In this document: piece by piece, positions 1 to 11,394 of the stretch
Numbering within the stretch: the stretch's first letter is position 1
Layout of the letters: the number at the start of each line of letters is the position of its first letter
NCBI GenBank assembly: GCA_949775045.1
Contig: OX459110.1
Span: 1,134,501-1,198,500, forward strand
Source: Metridium senile
Taxonomy: Eukaryota > Cnidaria > Anthozoa > Actiniaria > Metridiidae
Length of the DNA stretch: 64,000 nucleotides
Direction of reading: 5' to 3'
Notes under the pieces: model-generated
What the model saw: only the letters and a program-made list of their open reading frames with translations
Told to the model about the DNA's origin: nothing
Databases searched by the model: none
Position numbers and translations under genes: made by a program

Positions 1-285
1 ACAAAAAAGTCGGAAATTTCAACTATTTGTGCAGTTAATTTTTTTGAACACAACAGTTTGTTTTGAGGATTTCAAGAGATTTGTTTTGAATTTAAATCAC
101 GTATTGTTATTACCTACAAATTATACTGGTTATAAAAGTTTAACACTTGGTTTGTAATCATGAAGTGCTAGAATTTGGCTCTGAATCGTTTGTTTTCTTG
201 TCGTTCCGTTAAGGGGTTTTGACATAAGCTTAAATATATTTGCCTTTTATTATTTTTGTTCGTGTGTTTCTTTGCTTTTCTGCTT

Positions 286-476
286 GAATGTCTTTCTTGT
301 AATTTGTTTGTTTGTTTTGTTTGTTTGTCTAGCTTTTTGTTTGTTTTGTTTGTTTGTCTGTTTGTCTTTCTGTTTGTTTGCATTTTTGTTTGTCTGTTTG
401 TTTGCCATTCTGTTTGTTTGTTTGTTTGTTTGCATGTCTTTCTGTTTGATTGTTTGTTTGTATTTATGTTTGTTTG
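286..476. repeat. TTTG-rich microsatellite
   Basis: Degenerate tetranucleotide tract of TTTG units with TTTC/TCTG variants. It keeps several frames open on both strands and produces spurious Cys/Phe-rich or Gln/Thr/Lys-rich readings; none has features of a real protein. Confidence 0.9.
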
Positions 477-552
477 GTGACATGAGTGGCCTAATAGTGT
501 GAGCGTTGGCCTTTCATCACTGTGACCTTGGTTCGATTCCCGGCTCAGTCGA
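477..552 (+). repeat. tRNA-like head of a SINE
   Basis: A pol III B-box match (GGTTCGATTCC) lies about 45 bp after a weak A-box-like stretch (GTGGCCTAATAGTG). The spacing is that of a tRNA, but no good acceptor stem or anticodon arm can be drawn, so a tRNA-derived SINE head or decayed tRNA copy is more likely than a working tRNA gene. It abuts the TTTG tract. Confidence 0.5.
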
Positions 553-1119
553 CAAGTGAATAGAGTTTGTTTGATCAGTGTGTTGTTCAGTCTCACGTCC
601 GTTCGTCCGTCTGTTCGGTTTTTTTTTTCTGCTAGTTTGCGTACACCTGTCCTACCAACATTTTGCTCATTTTTATATTGTAAACAACGTTTGTAAAACC
701 ATATGTTTATGCGTTTATTTTAATATTTATATCATGGTGAATCTACTTTTAAAATATATTGCGCTGTCCATAGTTTATTAACTATGCGCTATCGTACCTA
801 AACCGTAGCTATAACGATATCTCTCTCTTCAAGATGTGCCTAGATGAACAAGAATGTCTTCTTAATAAGCCCGCTTCCTAAGCAATGATTTTAAGGTACT
901 GAGCAAGGTAATTTTATTAGGATATTATTCTGAATACTGATTGCATGCTGATACTCATGCACGTAAGTAAAGAATAGTATTTTACGTCGGAAGTCCGTTC
1001 AGCCGAAGCTGATCTTCCAGAGAGCCGACGGTGCGCTTGTTACTTCCCTCTCTCCATCAGTGCTCCGTTTTACGGGTATTTAAAGTTACTTAAAGCTACA
1101 CGGAAACAAGGATGCAAGG
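553..1119. other. No recognisable feature
   Basis: AT-rich sequence without a convincing ORF, inverted repeat or RNA gene. Confidence 0.6.
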
Positions 1120-1380
1120 TCACTGGGGAATCGAACTCGGGTTTGCGGTTATGCGGTTTTGCGTTTTTCCGATTACTATAGCTATAATGTGCGGTGTTTG
1201 CGGTTTTAAAAAAACTGTTCTTGAGGGGTTTGCGATTTGTTTTGTCACTTTCGGGATCGGCGAACGTCACGATGAGAACATTTTTTTACAAGGAAAAATT
1301 ATCATTCAGATCATGTCGTTGTTTTAGCTGCGGTTTTGCGGTTTTTGTCTATTTGTTTGTGCGGTTTTGCGGTTTCTAAC
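1120..1380. repeat. GCGGTTTT-rich dispersed repeat
   Basis: Irregular reiterations of GCGGTTT and TTTGCGGT. The same motif, often as ACCGCAATACCGCA on the other strand, recurs at about 13.7-14.05 kb, 23.6-23.83 kb and 35.44-35.52 kb, which marks it as a dispersed repeat family. Confidence 0.55.
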
Positions 1381-1514
1381 CTCCAAACCCTCTTCTCTAC
1401 TAATTTCAAAGTAATAACGATATATCAATTAGTTTTATCTTTTTGAGCCAGATTGAAGTAAGCCCTTTTTTGTCTCGAACGTGTAAAGACCCTTTATAAA
1501 ATGCATTCCGATCA

Positions 1515-1818
1515 ATATATACCTATTGCAAAAATCGTTGTCGCAGCCGAAGCTACAGTCCACACTCTAAAGACTGCAAAGGACTTCGGTATTATAAACA
1601 TAATTTGTGATTTATTACACGTTTTTTTTTCAATAAATATTCGTTTCATCATCTACCACTGCAACAACTTGTGATGGTCATATAACACAAACACGTACAA
1701 ACACAATATGCTATGAATAAATCGATAATATAAAAATAATTACCGACATCCTTTGCAGGCTTCAGAGTATAGACTGTAGCTTTGATTGCGACAAAGATTT
1801 TTGAAATATGTGTATATA
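1515..1818. mobile_element. TIR element, family 'CACCTATTTC' (copy 1)
   Basis: About 75-bp imperfect terminal inverted repeats. The left end contains AATCGTTGTCGCAGCCGAAG and the right end its diverged complement, around an AT-rich core with no ORF. Related ends occur at 28916, 47765-48030 and 60755-61025. Probably a non-autonomous DNA transposon; the superfamily is not determined. Confidence 0.7.
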
Positions 1819-2233
1819 GAGTTCAGTCAGTAGCTTACAAATGTATTTTTCCCGCATTCGTTTTTTTTTTTTTAATTTTTATTTTTTTCGTGGTAAACTT
1901 TCAAAACCCTACTCCCTTACGATGCCCTCGTCCCTGCTATTGTTCCCTCTTTTTCTTGACTAATTCTTCCGCCTTCTCCCTCAATTGTCAAATTTCATTC
2001 CTTCTTACCGCTTTGCCATCAAATTAATTCACTTCTTACCTCTCTTCCCGCCACCATCTGTCCCCCTTGCTCACCCCACTCCTTCCTCAAACGTTTAGTC
2101 GAACACGAATTAATCAGTTGAACAGCAAAGTAAATCAATGTACTTCATAAGTATTTTATTGCAAATTCCCAATTCAAGTTGTTGTAATACAGCTATTTCA
2201 AAAGACGTAGAATACTGAATACAGCATACTGAA
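1819..2233. other. Pyrimidine-rich, no gene seen
   Basis: C/T-rich stretch (about 1860-2090) followed by AT-rich sequence. The short ORF here is a by-product of base composition. Confidence 0.5.
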
Positions 2234-2455
2234 TAGTGCATTCCAAGACCGATATGCATTTTGGGTCAAGCAATGTTGTCTAAAATTTAAATTTTAGTCT
2301 TTGTGCATTAACACTGTATATTTAAAAATTATTTCGTAGTGCATTCGATTCAAAACAATATACGAGCTAGTTATGGGGAGTTAAATCGCTGTATATATAT
2401 TTTTTTATTTCAAATCAATGAGACCCACAATGCCGTTTGGTCTTGGAATGCACTA
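2234..2455. mobile_element. MITE with about 30-bp TIRs
   Basis: Left end TAGTGCATTCCAAGACC and right end GGTCTTGGAATGCACTA are exact complements. A second block (GCATTTTGGGTC / GACCCACAATGC) pairs imperfectly inside. About 220 bp, non-coding. Confidence 0.75.
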
Positions 2456-2844
2456 TGCAGTATTCAACGATTTTTGAAATGGCTGTTAAGATGAGCAAAA
2501 ATACTATAGCTATATCATTAATGATTATATTCCCTGCTTTCCACAATTATTAACAATTATGCTTTTTAGGGGGGGGGGGTAGCTATTTTACTCAAATCAA
2601 ACCCAATATGAATAACAATGGCCATCCCTCCCCTCCTTCTAAACAGAAGTCATTATGGTTCCATGAAAGTAGACTATGGATTAAAATAATATCTCTATAT
2701 CGTGAAATAGTTTTTTCTTAGTTGCTATTAAGCAGTGGGGAGATTTGTATAAGAATGCGCTAGCCGACCGCTGAACTATCAAAAATTCGCTCGACCAGAA
2801 TCGCAGATCGCTAGAGTGTTTACTGTGTTAATTAATTCCTATTT

Positions 2845-2891
2845 TGTAATTTTCTTTTTTATATCACAGTGTTATTGCAATTAGGTGTATG
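2845..2891. mobile_element. Solo end of the 60.3-kb MITE family
   Basis: The stretch from TCCTATTTTGTAATTTTC to GCAATTAGGTGTA combines parts of both ends of the element at 60310-60465. The second inverted repeat is not visible, so this is a fragment. Confidence 0.5.
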
Positions 2892-3441
2892 TCGAAAAAG
2901 GACCTGAAAACTGACACCGATTATAAACGATATAAAAAACGTAAACATTAGCGATCTTTGATTATATATATCGGACAAGGTCGACTTCGGTCGCGCATGC
3001 TCAAACAAATCTACAAATGCAAGGAGTTATTAATTCATTTTGTTCACCCAAAACATGCACAATGTCAATGAAAGAAAACACGATTAAAGGCCGAGAAATG
3101 GCCTTTTGATTGTGTATCAACAATTATAAAACTCATGAAAAATTCATGAGAGATTTACAAAAGAGATCCTAACAACCGTGACTTGTGTAATTTTCATTTT
3201 TAAATCTTAGGAGCTGTTTATATGAAGGTGAGTTGTCCCTGCTAGCCGGGATAACTGTATTGTTGTGTGTTCCCCGGCCCGGGGAGTTCAAGACAATAGA
3301 GTTATTCCGGTTAGCAGGGACAACTCGCTTCCATATAAACAGGCCCTTATTCTCAAACTCGTTAATAATGTATAATAATAAAACAATGGAAATCACTATC
3401 GTGATAGAGCTTTGGATATGTGATCTTTTAAAAGTCTCTGA

Positions 3442-3711
3442 ATTACCGTGGCCATTAATGAAAATTTTGTCAGTACAAGTTAACCAATCAGAAAGCGAGA
3501 ATTTGACCTTAATATCAAAGACACGCCGAGTGTCAAACGGTAAACACTTTGAAATGTTCAAAGCGTAGACAAGAGTGAAGTTTATAAGTGGCTGAAAAAC
3601 CTCCCAGGATGTTTAAATTTGAAAAGGTGTAGCAAATAATTTGAAAAGAGAAACTTTTGAACGCTAAGCTAACTTGTACAAAACTTTAATTGGGTGGCCA
3701 CGGTAAGGTGC
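3442..3711. mobile_element. MITE, 'CCTTACCGTGGCC' family (copy 1)
   Basis: About 270 bp. The right TIR reads TTAATTGGGTGGCCACGG TAAGG and the left is a decayed complement (ATTACCGTGGCCATTAATG). The interior, including AGTGTCAAACGGTAAACAC, matches the copy at 34959-35226 in inverted orientation. The ORFs here lie in the MITE and are not genes. Confidence 0.75.
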
Positions 3712-3984
3712 GTCGTGCTGTAATGGTTTGAGAAGCCAGACCAAGCACTTGAAAGAACAGGCTGAAAAAACTCGACTGTGCCTCTATTTTGAATTTCTCC
3801 GTGTTAAGAAATCGGTAAAAACACTCTTTAATTTTTATGCTTATTAACGTTTTAACTTGAAATTTTTTGGCGAGATTTACGTTTCTATCTTGTGCTTTAA
3901 AGCAATTTTCGGCGATGATTTTAGTTACTGAAAGTATCTTATTTCTCAGCGGATTCATGCTTTTGTAAAGCTGTGGTCAAACAG

Positions 3985-4205
3985 CTATGACAGTTGACGA
4001 TAGTTGAAGGCGTCTCAACTATCATCAACTATCCTGTACGTGTGGTCAAACGGCAAAGACTATCATCGACTATCATGTGAAATTTGAGCATGTTCAAACT
4101 CTATGATAGTCGATGATAGTGCATGATAGTTGGTGGTTAAGCGCACATGATAGTTGGAACTATCATCAACTATCATGAACTGTCATTACCATTTGACCGA
4201 GACTT
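3985..4205. repeat. ATGATAGTTG-rich inverted-repeat element
   Basis: Many copies of AACTATCATC and its complement GATGATAGTT in alternating orientation, bounded by GTGGTCAAAC on the left and ATTTGACCGAG on the right. It looks like a small palindromic MITE with subterminal repeats; target duplication not resolved. Confidence 0.5.
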
Positions 4206-5097
4206 AATGTAGTAATACTGGTACTGGCATGAAACTGGGCAACTTACAGCTGTATTTAATCACTCGCCTTTGGCTTGTGATTGTGCCAATACAGCACGTA
4301 CGATCGTTCATTGTACACATTATTTACAATTTCATTCACATAAATCATGCATGATCGTTCTGTTATAACATGCTTGTTACCAGGGGATCTCGCTTCGAAG
4401 TGTGCAAAGGATTGTTTGCCAAAACCAACAGTTACAAAATGGCGTCTCGAGACAGCAACGATTTCGGTTACTTTTAGGCATTTGCGTTTTGTTTTTATTA
4501 TTTTATATTGCTGATAGAGGAGCAGAAAGCTTTTTTTGTCCAGGTTACGTATCATTTTTTAATGTAAAGTTATGTTAAGGACGTTTTTATAGAGGGTTAA
4601 CACGGGAAACAACTCTCTCGAACGACGCCATCTTGCGGAACTGTTGGCGATGCGACAGAAATGCTTCTGATTGGCTAATACTCACCGAAAGTGCGCGCGC
4701 GAAATCACCTGAGAATTATTATTTAAAGAATTAGTCTTTGCTAATAGAGTGCCGGATTTCAAACATGATATCCGTGAAGTACACATTACTCAATTGTACC
4801 AAATATATATAGTGCTTATTACTCGGGCTTCAGTGTACGGAAAAGCCCTAGTCTAACTATTAAAATGCAAACGGTTCTATTTTTTCGTCGTGGTCCTCCA
4901 ATTGGAGATTAAGGTCCCGGGCGTTTCTTGAAACAACGTCATCGAATAAGCGCCGCATTTGCACGCTATAATATTACTCTAAAACAGCATTGGAAATATT
5001 TTTTTTTATCAAAAACTTATCAAAAAGTTATTATATTTCAAGGCTCGCCCTTTAAATTATCTCCCCAATATTCGTAGTTCTGATCAAGAAGGGGACA
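4206..5097. other. No gene recognised
   Basis: AT-rich sequence with short ORFs only. Nothing with domain character, no clean inverted repeat seen. Confidence 0.5.
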
Positions 5098-5101
5098 TTA
5101 A

Positions 5102-6489
5102 GGCTGGTGCCCAGTGTTGTTCATGCGCATTCTTACTGCGCATCTAGTTCGAGAGTGCAGTCGAAAATAGGTTCGCGGAAAATACCGTAAAAAACAATAA
5201 TCGAGCAACAAAAAGGAAAAGTGCCTTCCTCGTTTTATTATAGAAAGAAAAGAGAAAATGCCTATCTCCATTTGATTAACGTTTTGAGATAAAAACGGTA
5301 CATAAAACGATGTTTGTGCGTAAATTGCACTTTTCGTGGACCTTTGGTCGATTAAAAACGAGTTTTATTTATGCAATTTTCACATCCTCATAAACGGAAA
5401 ACATTAAAAATGAATTAAGATACAAATATAATTCAAAATTGGTTGAATAACTCTTGTTTATTTAGACTTTTTAGGCCTACTAAACGAGCTTTTTTAGTAG
5501 TTTTTCCTTCGAAATTGTACGAGTTTTTTTTACAAACAAAATGATGTTTTACACAAACTTATTCATTATAAAATACCTTGTTTTAACTTCCTTGTCTTTT
5601 CAAATCGATCTTGTGTTGGTAGAACTGATTCTTGAGGCTTTTAATTCCATTTCAAAAGAACGTTCAGGTTGTTTTTTGTTAGTTTGAATTTTAAAATTTG
5701 CCGTGATATCTTTTTAGTAAATCTTACGATGAAAACTATATTTTACAAAGAAAATGTTATAGAATTTCTTTTTTTACTTTTAATATATAGTTACCACACT
5801 ATTAAGTTCTAGTTGAAGTGAATCTTTTGTCCATTTGAAGCTCAAAAGCTTGATTTTTCTCAGTGTTTTGCCTTGTGTTTGAAGCGAATTTGAAGGTTCA
5901 TTGGCGTTTGCAAACGCGCCAGCTAGAAATTTTGTCACGCGGTGACGTGACACAATGTCACGTGTGTCACGAATTTTCGCGCGTTTTTACCTAAAAATGA
6001 AATCTAAAAATTCATATCTTTCAAAAACGCGTGGATACCCCTAATTTGACTTCGCTAGAAATGTTATAGTGATATCGAAGTTTTTTTCTAAGTTGATATT
6101 TTAAAAATAAAAATGGTTTTGGTTTGACATTTAGTCAATAATACGGTATACACACAAAATGTTTTTTTCGCGATTTTGGCCAAAAAGCTATTATAAAACA
6201 TAGCTGTCTGCGTGATAAATAACATTTTTGACTTAAAGTCGAAAATATATAAGTCTTAGATTATTATTTCACGTTTATTTCTTGAGTAACTCTAAACAGT
6301 ATGAAATAGTATTTCTTTAAAATTCGCAAAAATACACCTACGTCATCAGGTATTTAACAATAATTATCTCGCTTCGATGCGAGGTGACCCCCCAATATTT
6401 TTTCACTTTTAGATAGTCCATTGGGTGTTTGAAATAACTGGTATAGTTTCAATGAAATAAAAATGGGTTGCAATTACTAGGCACCAGCC
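5102..6489. mobile_element. 1.39-kb non-autonomous DNA transposon, TTAA target
   Basis: Starts GGCTGGTGCC and ends GGCACCAGCC. Both ends are directly flanked by TTAA (5098-5101 and 6490-6493). TTAA duplications are known for piggyBac and Kolobok elements. The interior is AT-rich without transposase coding, so it would need a transposase in trans. The element at 6584 begins with the same GGCTGG after TTAA and may belong to the same broad family. Confidence 0.8.
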
Positions 6490-6583
6490 TTAAATCGAGA
6501 AAAATGTAATAAGCGCTGCGGCGCTTATTCGAGTAAATAAGGTGTTCATCTGCTGGCACTCACACTCACTGCATCTACATTAA

Positions 6584-7061
6584 GGCTGGTTTTCACTTGA
6601 CATAAGCACACATGAGCATAAGCATAAGCATAAGCATAAGCATAAGCATAAGCATAAGCATAAGCATAAGCATAAGCATAAGCATAATCATAAGCAAATG
6701 CATAAGCATAAGCATAAGCATAAGCAAATGCCTAAGCATAATCATAATCATAAGCATAAGCATAAGCATAAGAGAAACAAACATTTTCGTTTTCTTGTGT
6801 TTAGCTTATGCTTATGCTTATGCTTATGCTTATGCTTATGCTTATGCTTATGCTTATGCTTATGCTTATGCTTATGCTTATGCTTATGCTTATGCTTATG
6901 CTTATGCTTATGCTTATGCTTATGCTTATGCTTATGCTTATGCTTATGCTTATGCTTATGCTTATGCTTATGCTTATGCTTATGCTTATGCTTATGCTTA
7001 TGCTTATGCTTATGCTTATGCTTATGCTTATGCTTATGCTTATGCTTAGTGAAAACCAGCC
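6584..7061. mobile_element. Hairpin element with inverted hexanucleotide arrays
   Basis: Ends GGCTGGTTTTCACT and AGTGAAAACCAGCC are inverted repeats. Between them about 165 bp of CATAAG units (from about 6604) is followed by about 245 bp of the complementary CTTATG units (about 6805-7050), so the whole element can fold into one long hairpin. The left end follows TTAA; the right flank (TGTAAA) has no clear TTAA. The repetitive peptides it appears to encode (Lys-His, Ala-Tyr, Leu-Met) are artefacts. Confidence 0.75.
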
Positions 7062-7098
7062 TGTAAATATGTTTCATACATCACTCTTTACATGTTGA

Positions 7099-7325
7099 TT
7101 AAGGCGGTGCTGGTTTCTGGCATAGGAATGGATACTTCAGCTGACAGTGCTTATCCAACCATTTCTTCTCCTTCGCCATGGCAACACACTTTCTTCCAGA
7201 CTTTACTGGTTGTGGGTTGTAGTCTGGTAGCTGCTTAAACTCCACAGGAGTACCGTCAGACCAAGTAAATTGGTTGGTGTTGGCTAGATCGTTGAGACCA
7301 ATCCAGACTCCTTGCTCGTGCCAAT
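7099..7325 (-). CDS. Gene A exon 7: CTLD C-terminal half
   Basis: 227 nt, acceptor TTACAG, stop TAA at 7101-7099. Encodes 74 residues with WIGLND, WSDGTPVEF, KCVAM, KKWLDKHC and PFLC: CTLD strands beta-3 to beta-5 with three of the four core cysteines. YNPQP stands where EPN/QPD normally sits, and WLD replaces WND. Confidence 0.85.
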
Positions 7326-10300
7326 CTGTAAACGATGCATGTAACGATATATTATGATTTCAATCTAAGTAAATCCTTCAAAGGGATCGAACTAGCCAAT
7401 CAGCGCGAAGTGAAAATGCTCAACTTGTTAGCCTCACCCCGAAGGGAAAAATAGTGCGTTAATGTTAAACTGACCGGGATAGGGTGCATTCTATGTGTTT
7501 GTAATCCATCGAATGAATTTTTTTGTGAATTTCTCATTAGTTATTTATGAATTTTATAACGATAGTTCAAAAACTCATTAATAATTCATGATAAATTGAA
7601 AAAGAAATCGTAACCGTGACGAGTGTTTTAACTGAAGATATAGATTTATGGCGTACCATCGGGGCCAAAATTCAACATTTACATTTGACATTGTACTTTT
7701 TGTGTTCGTGCTGTTTTCGCCATGCAACATTGTAGTTTTTAAAATCGATTGTGTAATTTCGTAATCCAACATTGTAGTTTTTAAATCGATTGTGTAATTT
7801 CGTAATCTAACATTGTAGTTTTTTTACTCGATTGTGTAATTTCGTAATCCAACATTGTAGTTTTAGCAATGCAACATTCAACTTCTCGGCATCCAACCGC
7901 AAACCATAAAAATGAACGCGGGCTCAACTAACCCCGATCACGTGCGCCTGAAATCTGAGTATGTTTCCAGCCGTATTTACGAGTCTTCGTGGCCGGCTCC
8001 ATAAGATTTTTGAGGGGGAGGGGGAGGGGGAGGGGGGGGGGTGGAAGATTTGGTTGGTGCAATAATAACACACAATGCAAGTTTTTTGGGGGTAAAAGTG
8101 TTGCACGAATTTTTTTTTCAAAAATCATCTGCTTTTTTTTACTGAAAGTCTAAGCAAGAATTTTTTTCTTGGAATTTATCTTGCAAGAATTTTTTTTCCA
8201 CGTCTTTGGAGCTGCAGGAAATTTTTTTTTCAAATCTTCCAATTTCCCCCCCCCCCCCCCCCCCCCCCCCAATCAAAAATCTAATGGAGCGCCCCTTATA
8301 ACGATAGCAATAAGTGGATGATGATTGACAACGACCAATGGCAATTACAATCGTGATTTAGGTAACTTACGCATTATGGTCTGAAATTCCAATTGCGTTA
8401 AACCTGCACCCCTAACGACCAAATGTTTTAAGTAACCATGGAACGCTGTGTGGTTTGAGTCTGCTGGATTTTGTGCTCCTAAAATCCATTTCTCGCTGCC
8501 ATCGAGGTCATCAAGTTCTGATATTTGGTTTGCTACCAACTTGTACAACGATCCTTGATTGCCAAAATACATTTTATTGCTGATTTTGTCAATCACAGAT
8601 GTAAAGAAATTCCAAGCATTTGGAACGAAGCTGTTGAATGAATGAATGAATGAGTGAATGAATGAATGAATGAATCAAACAAAACAATACAGTACAGTAC
8701 AATAAAGTACAGTACATTACCTTTATATAAGGAGGGAGACGCAACACAAAAAAAAAATTAAATATTATAAATGACATACAACTATTTGAGTGATACAAAC
8801 AATGATATGAAATAAATTAGTATAATATAGATGTATAATATAAATGATACATATAGATAATTATAGCATATATATTCACTAAGAGAAACAACTGCAGCAT
8901 AAAGAGTAGCGACAATTTGAGCACAAGAGATCTTCTAAATGGTCAATGGAGGTCAGACGTAGAGAGAATAGTTGACGTAGTTTAAGCTTAACAGAGAAGA
9001 GGGTGGAAGTCGATTTAGGCGCTAGTGTAGATGACGTAGATATGACTTGTTTGGATTCGGTATTTAGATCATTGAAATAATGAATCAAGCAACCAACTTA
9101 CCAACCCACCGAACCACCGAGCCACCGAACCACCGAATCGTCGAACCACCGAACCACCCAACCACCCAACCACCGAACAACCGAACCACCGAACCACCGA
9201 ACCACCGAACCACCCAACCACCCAACCACCGAACAACCGAACCACCGAACCACCGAACCACCGAACCACCGAACCACCGAACCACCGAACCACCAAACCG
9301 CCAAACCACCTAACCACCGAGCCACCGAGCCACCAAACCACCAAATCACCAAACCATCGAACCGCCAAACCACCGAGCCACTGAACCACCGAACCACCAA
9401 ATCACCGAACCACCCACCACAGAGCCACAGAGCCACAGAGCCACAGAGCCACCGAGCCACCGAACCACCGAACCACCGAACCACCGAACCACCGAACCAC
9501 CGAACCACCAAACCACCGAACCACCGAACCACCGAACCACCGAACCACCGAACCACCGAACTACCAAACAACCGAACCACCGAACTACCAAACAACCCAA
9601 CCACGACACGGGTGAAAAACGCACGGAGCATGCGTAAGCAAAACACAAGACTAACTGAAGATTTACGAAGGGTTTCGTGTTTTCGTGTGGTTATATATTA
9701 AGCGAATTGTATTATTTGACAAGGGAAAGAAAACAACTAATGTAATGTGTTAGGGAAATATAAGCACTAACTTTCCACGAACTTTCTCCACGATAAATCT
9801 CCAATGGTTTTATTGTAAACACGACCGTCTTCCGAGCGTGCGCAGTGCGTTTTTCACCCGTGTCCCCAACCACCGAATCACCGAACCACCGAACCACCGA
9901 ACCACCGAACCACCGATTGCAGATATGCTCGGGCTCAATGCTAACAAGTTTTGTGGTTTGTCGTGCAGGCTCGGTTACAAAAGATTTTCATAGGTAATAT
10001 GTAATTAATATAATAATACGTCAAGGGTATCTTTCATTGTTAACTCACCGTCTTTGTCCAAATTGTCCGACGTTACCCGGACTAACTTGAACACTGTAGT
10101 ACATATCATCATTTGGAGTATCGATGGACACCTCAATAATCTTATTATCAGCCTCGTTATATAAATTTATAGGTGAAACATGTGTCTCTGTGTGGTTTAA
10201 CACTTTCATCCAGAATGAAAAACTGATTCGTTGAGAGTTGATTATTGGGATGGCTGGCAACTCAGCATAACCCTTTTCACCATTGAAGTACAGCGCTTTC

Positions 10301-11360
10301 TCTCGACCATCTTCCTTGTACACTGCATCGCCTGGGTCACCGAGAAGGCTAAAGAAAACAGAATGAATGAATGAATGAATGAATGGATGGATGAATGAAT
10401 GGATGAATGGATGGATGAATAAATGAATAATTGAATAAAAGAGTGAATAGATGGATGAATGAATGATTGGATGAATGAATGAATGGATGAATGAATGAAT
10501 GAATATATAGATTAATGAATAGATAGCTAAATAAATGGATGAATGAATGAACGAACTAATAAAGCAGATGGATGTTAATAAATAAATGAATTTCATGAAT
10601 ACATGGTTAACATCGGGCAGAAAGGCTATAGTTTATATGGATATGCTACTTAACTCAATTAAAAATTTTTTAGTTCGATTTGGAAATATCTGAATGAACG
10701 AGCAAATGATATGATTGGTTCGTGCAAGTCGCTCTAAGGAAAAATCCTGACGCCAATCATGTAAACATTACCTGTAGAATTTTGGGCCACTAAGGCCGTT
10801 AAAAACACTGTACGCTCTCGCTTCACTTCTTTACTACTCAATTCAACCAAGTGTCTACACAGGTAACTCAATACATGACATTACCCCAAGGGAGTACGTG
10901 TGATGTCAATAAAATCCGTAAAAACCTGTCAATCAAATTGAACGTTGCTCCGAAAATTCATCGTATTCCCAATTCAGTGTGGTCTTACTTTTGTGGCCAG
11001 TCCGCTTGGTTTAATTATGATTTACAGCCATTCTCTATAACTAAATGAGAACTAATGAATATCTTGAATGTACTATGTAGTCTTGAACCAGCAATATACA
11101 GAACTCGACCACGACCTGACGTCATCAGACCACGTGACAAAATCACAGGAAGCCCATAACATGTTTTCATCGAAATTAAAATTGCATTTTCGTTGGGAAA
11201 AAAACAATATCTGGAAATTTTGATAATGTTTTTGAAATCAGCATTATTTTTTACATGAAATAAGTTCAAGTCGAAAAGTATCTGAGGGTCCCTTTAATGG
11301 AAAATGAATGAATAAATGATTGAAACAATAAAGGGAAGACTAAGAAAGAGAGAAATAGAA

Positions 11361-11394
<34 letters not shown>

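Noticed and set aside
168..596. ORFs of up to 142 codons over the TTTG tract
   Set aside because: Composition is set entirely by the microsatellite; frames on both strands are open for the same reason.
3169..3568. ORFs of 130 and 111 codons on opposite strands
   Set aside because: They overlap a MITE whose second copy does not keep the frame.
6593..7098. Several ORFs with Lys-His, Ala-Tyr and Leu-Met repeats
   Set aside because: Translations of hexanucleotide arrays inside a hairpin element; no stop can occur in the unit.
9069..9648. Trp/Gly/Val/Arg-rich ORF of 182 codons
   Set aside because: Product of the 8-bp satellite, open in several frames on both strands; interrupted by a MITE.
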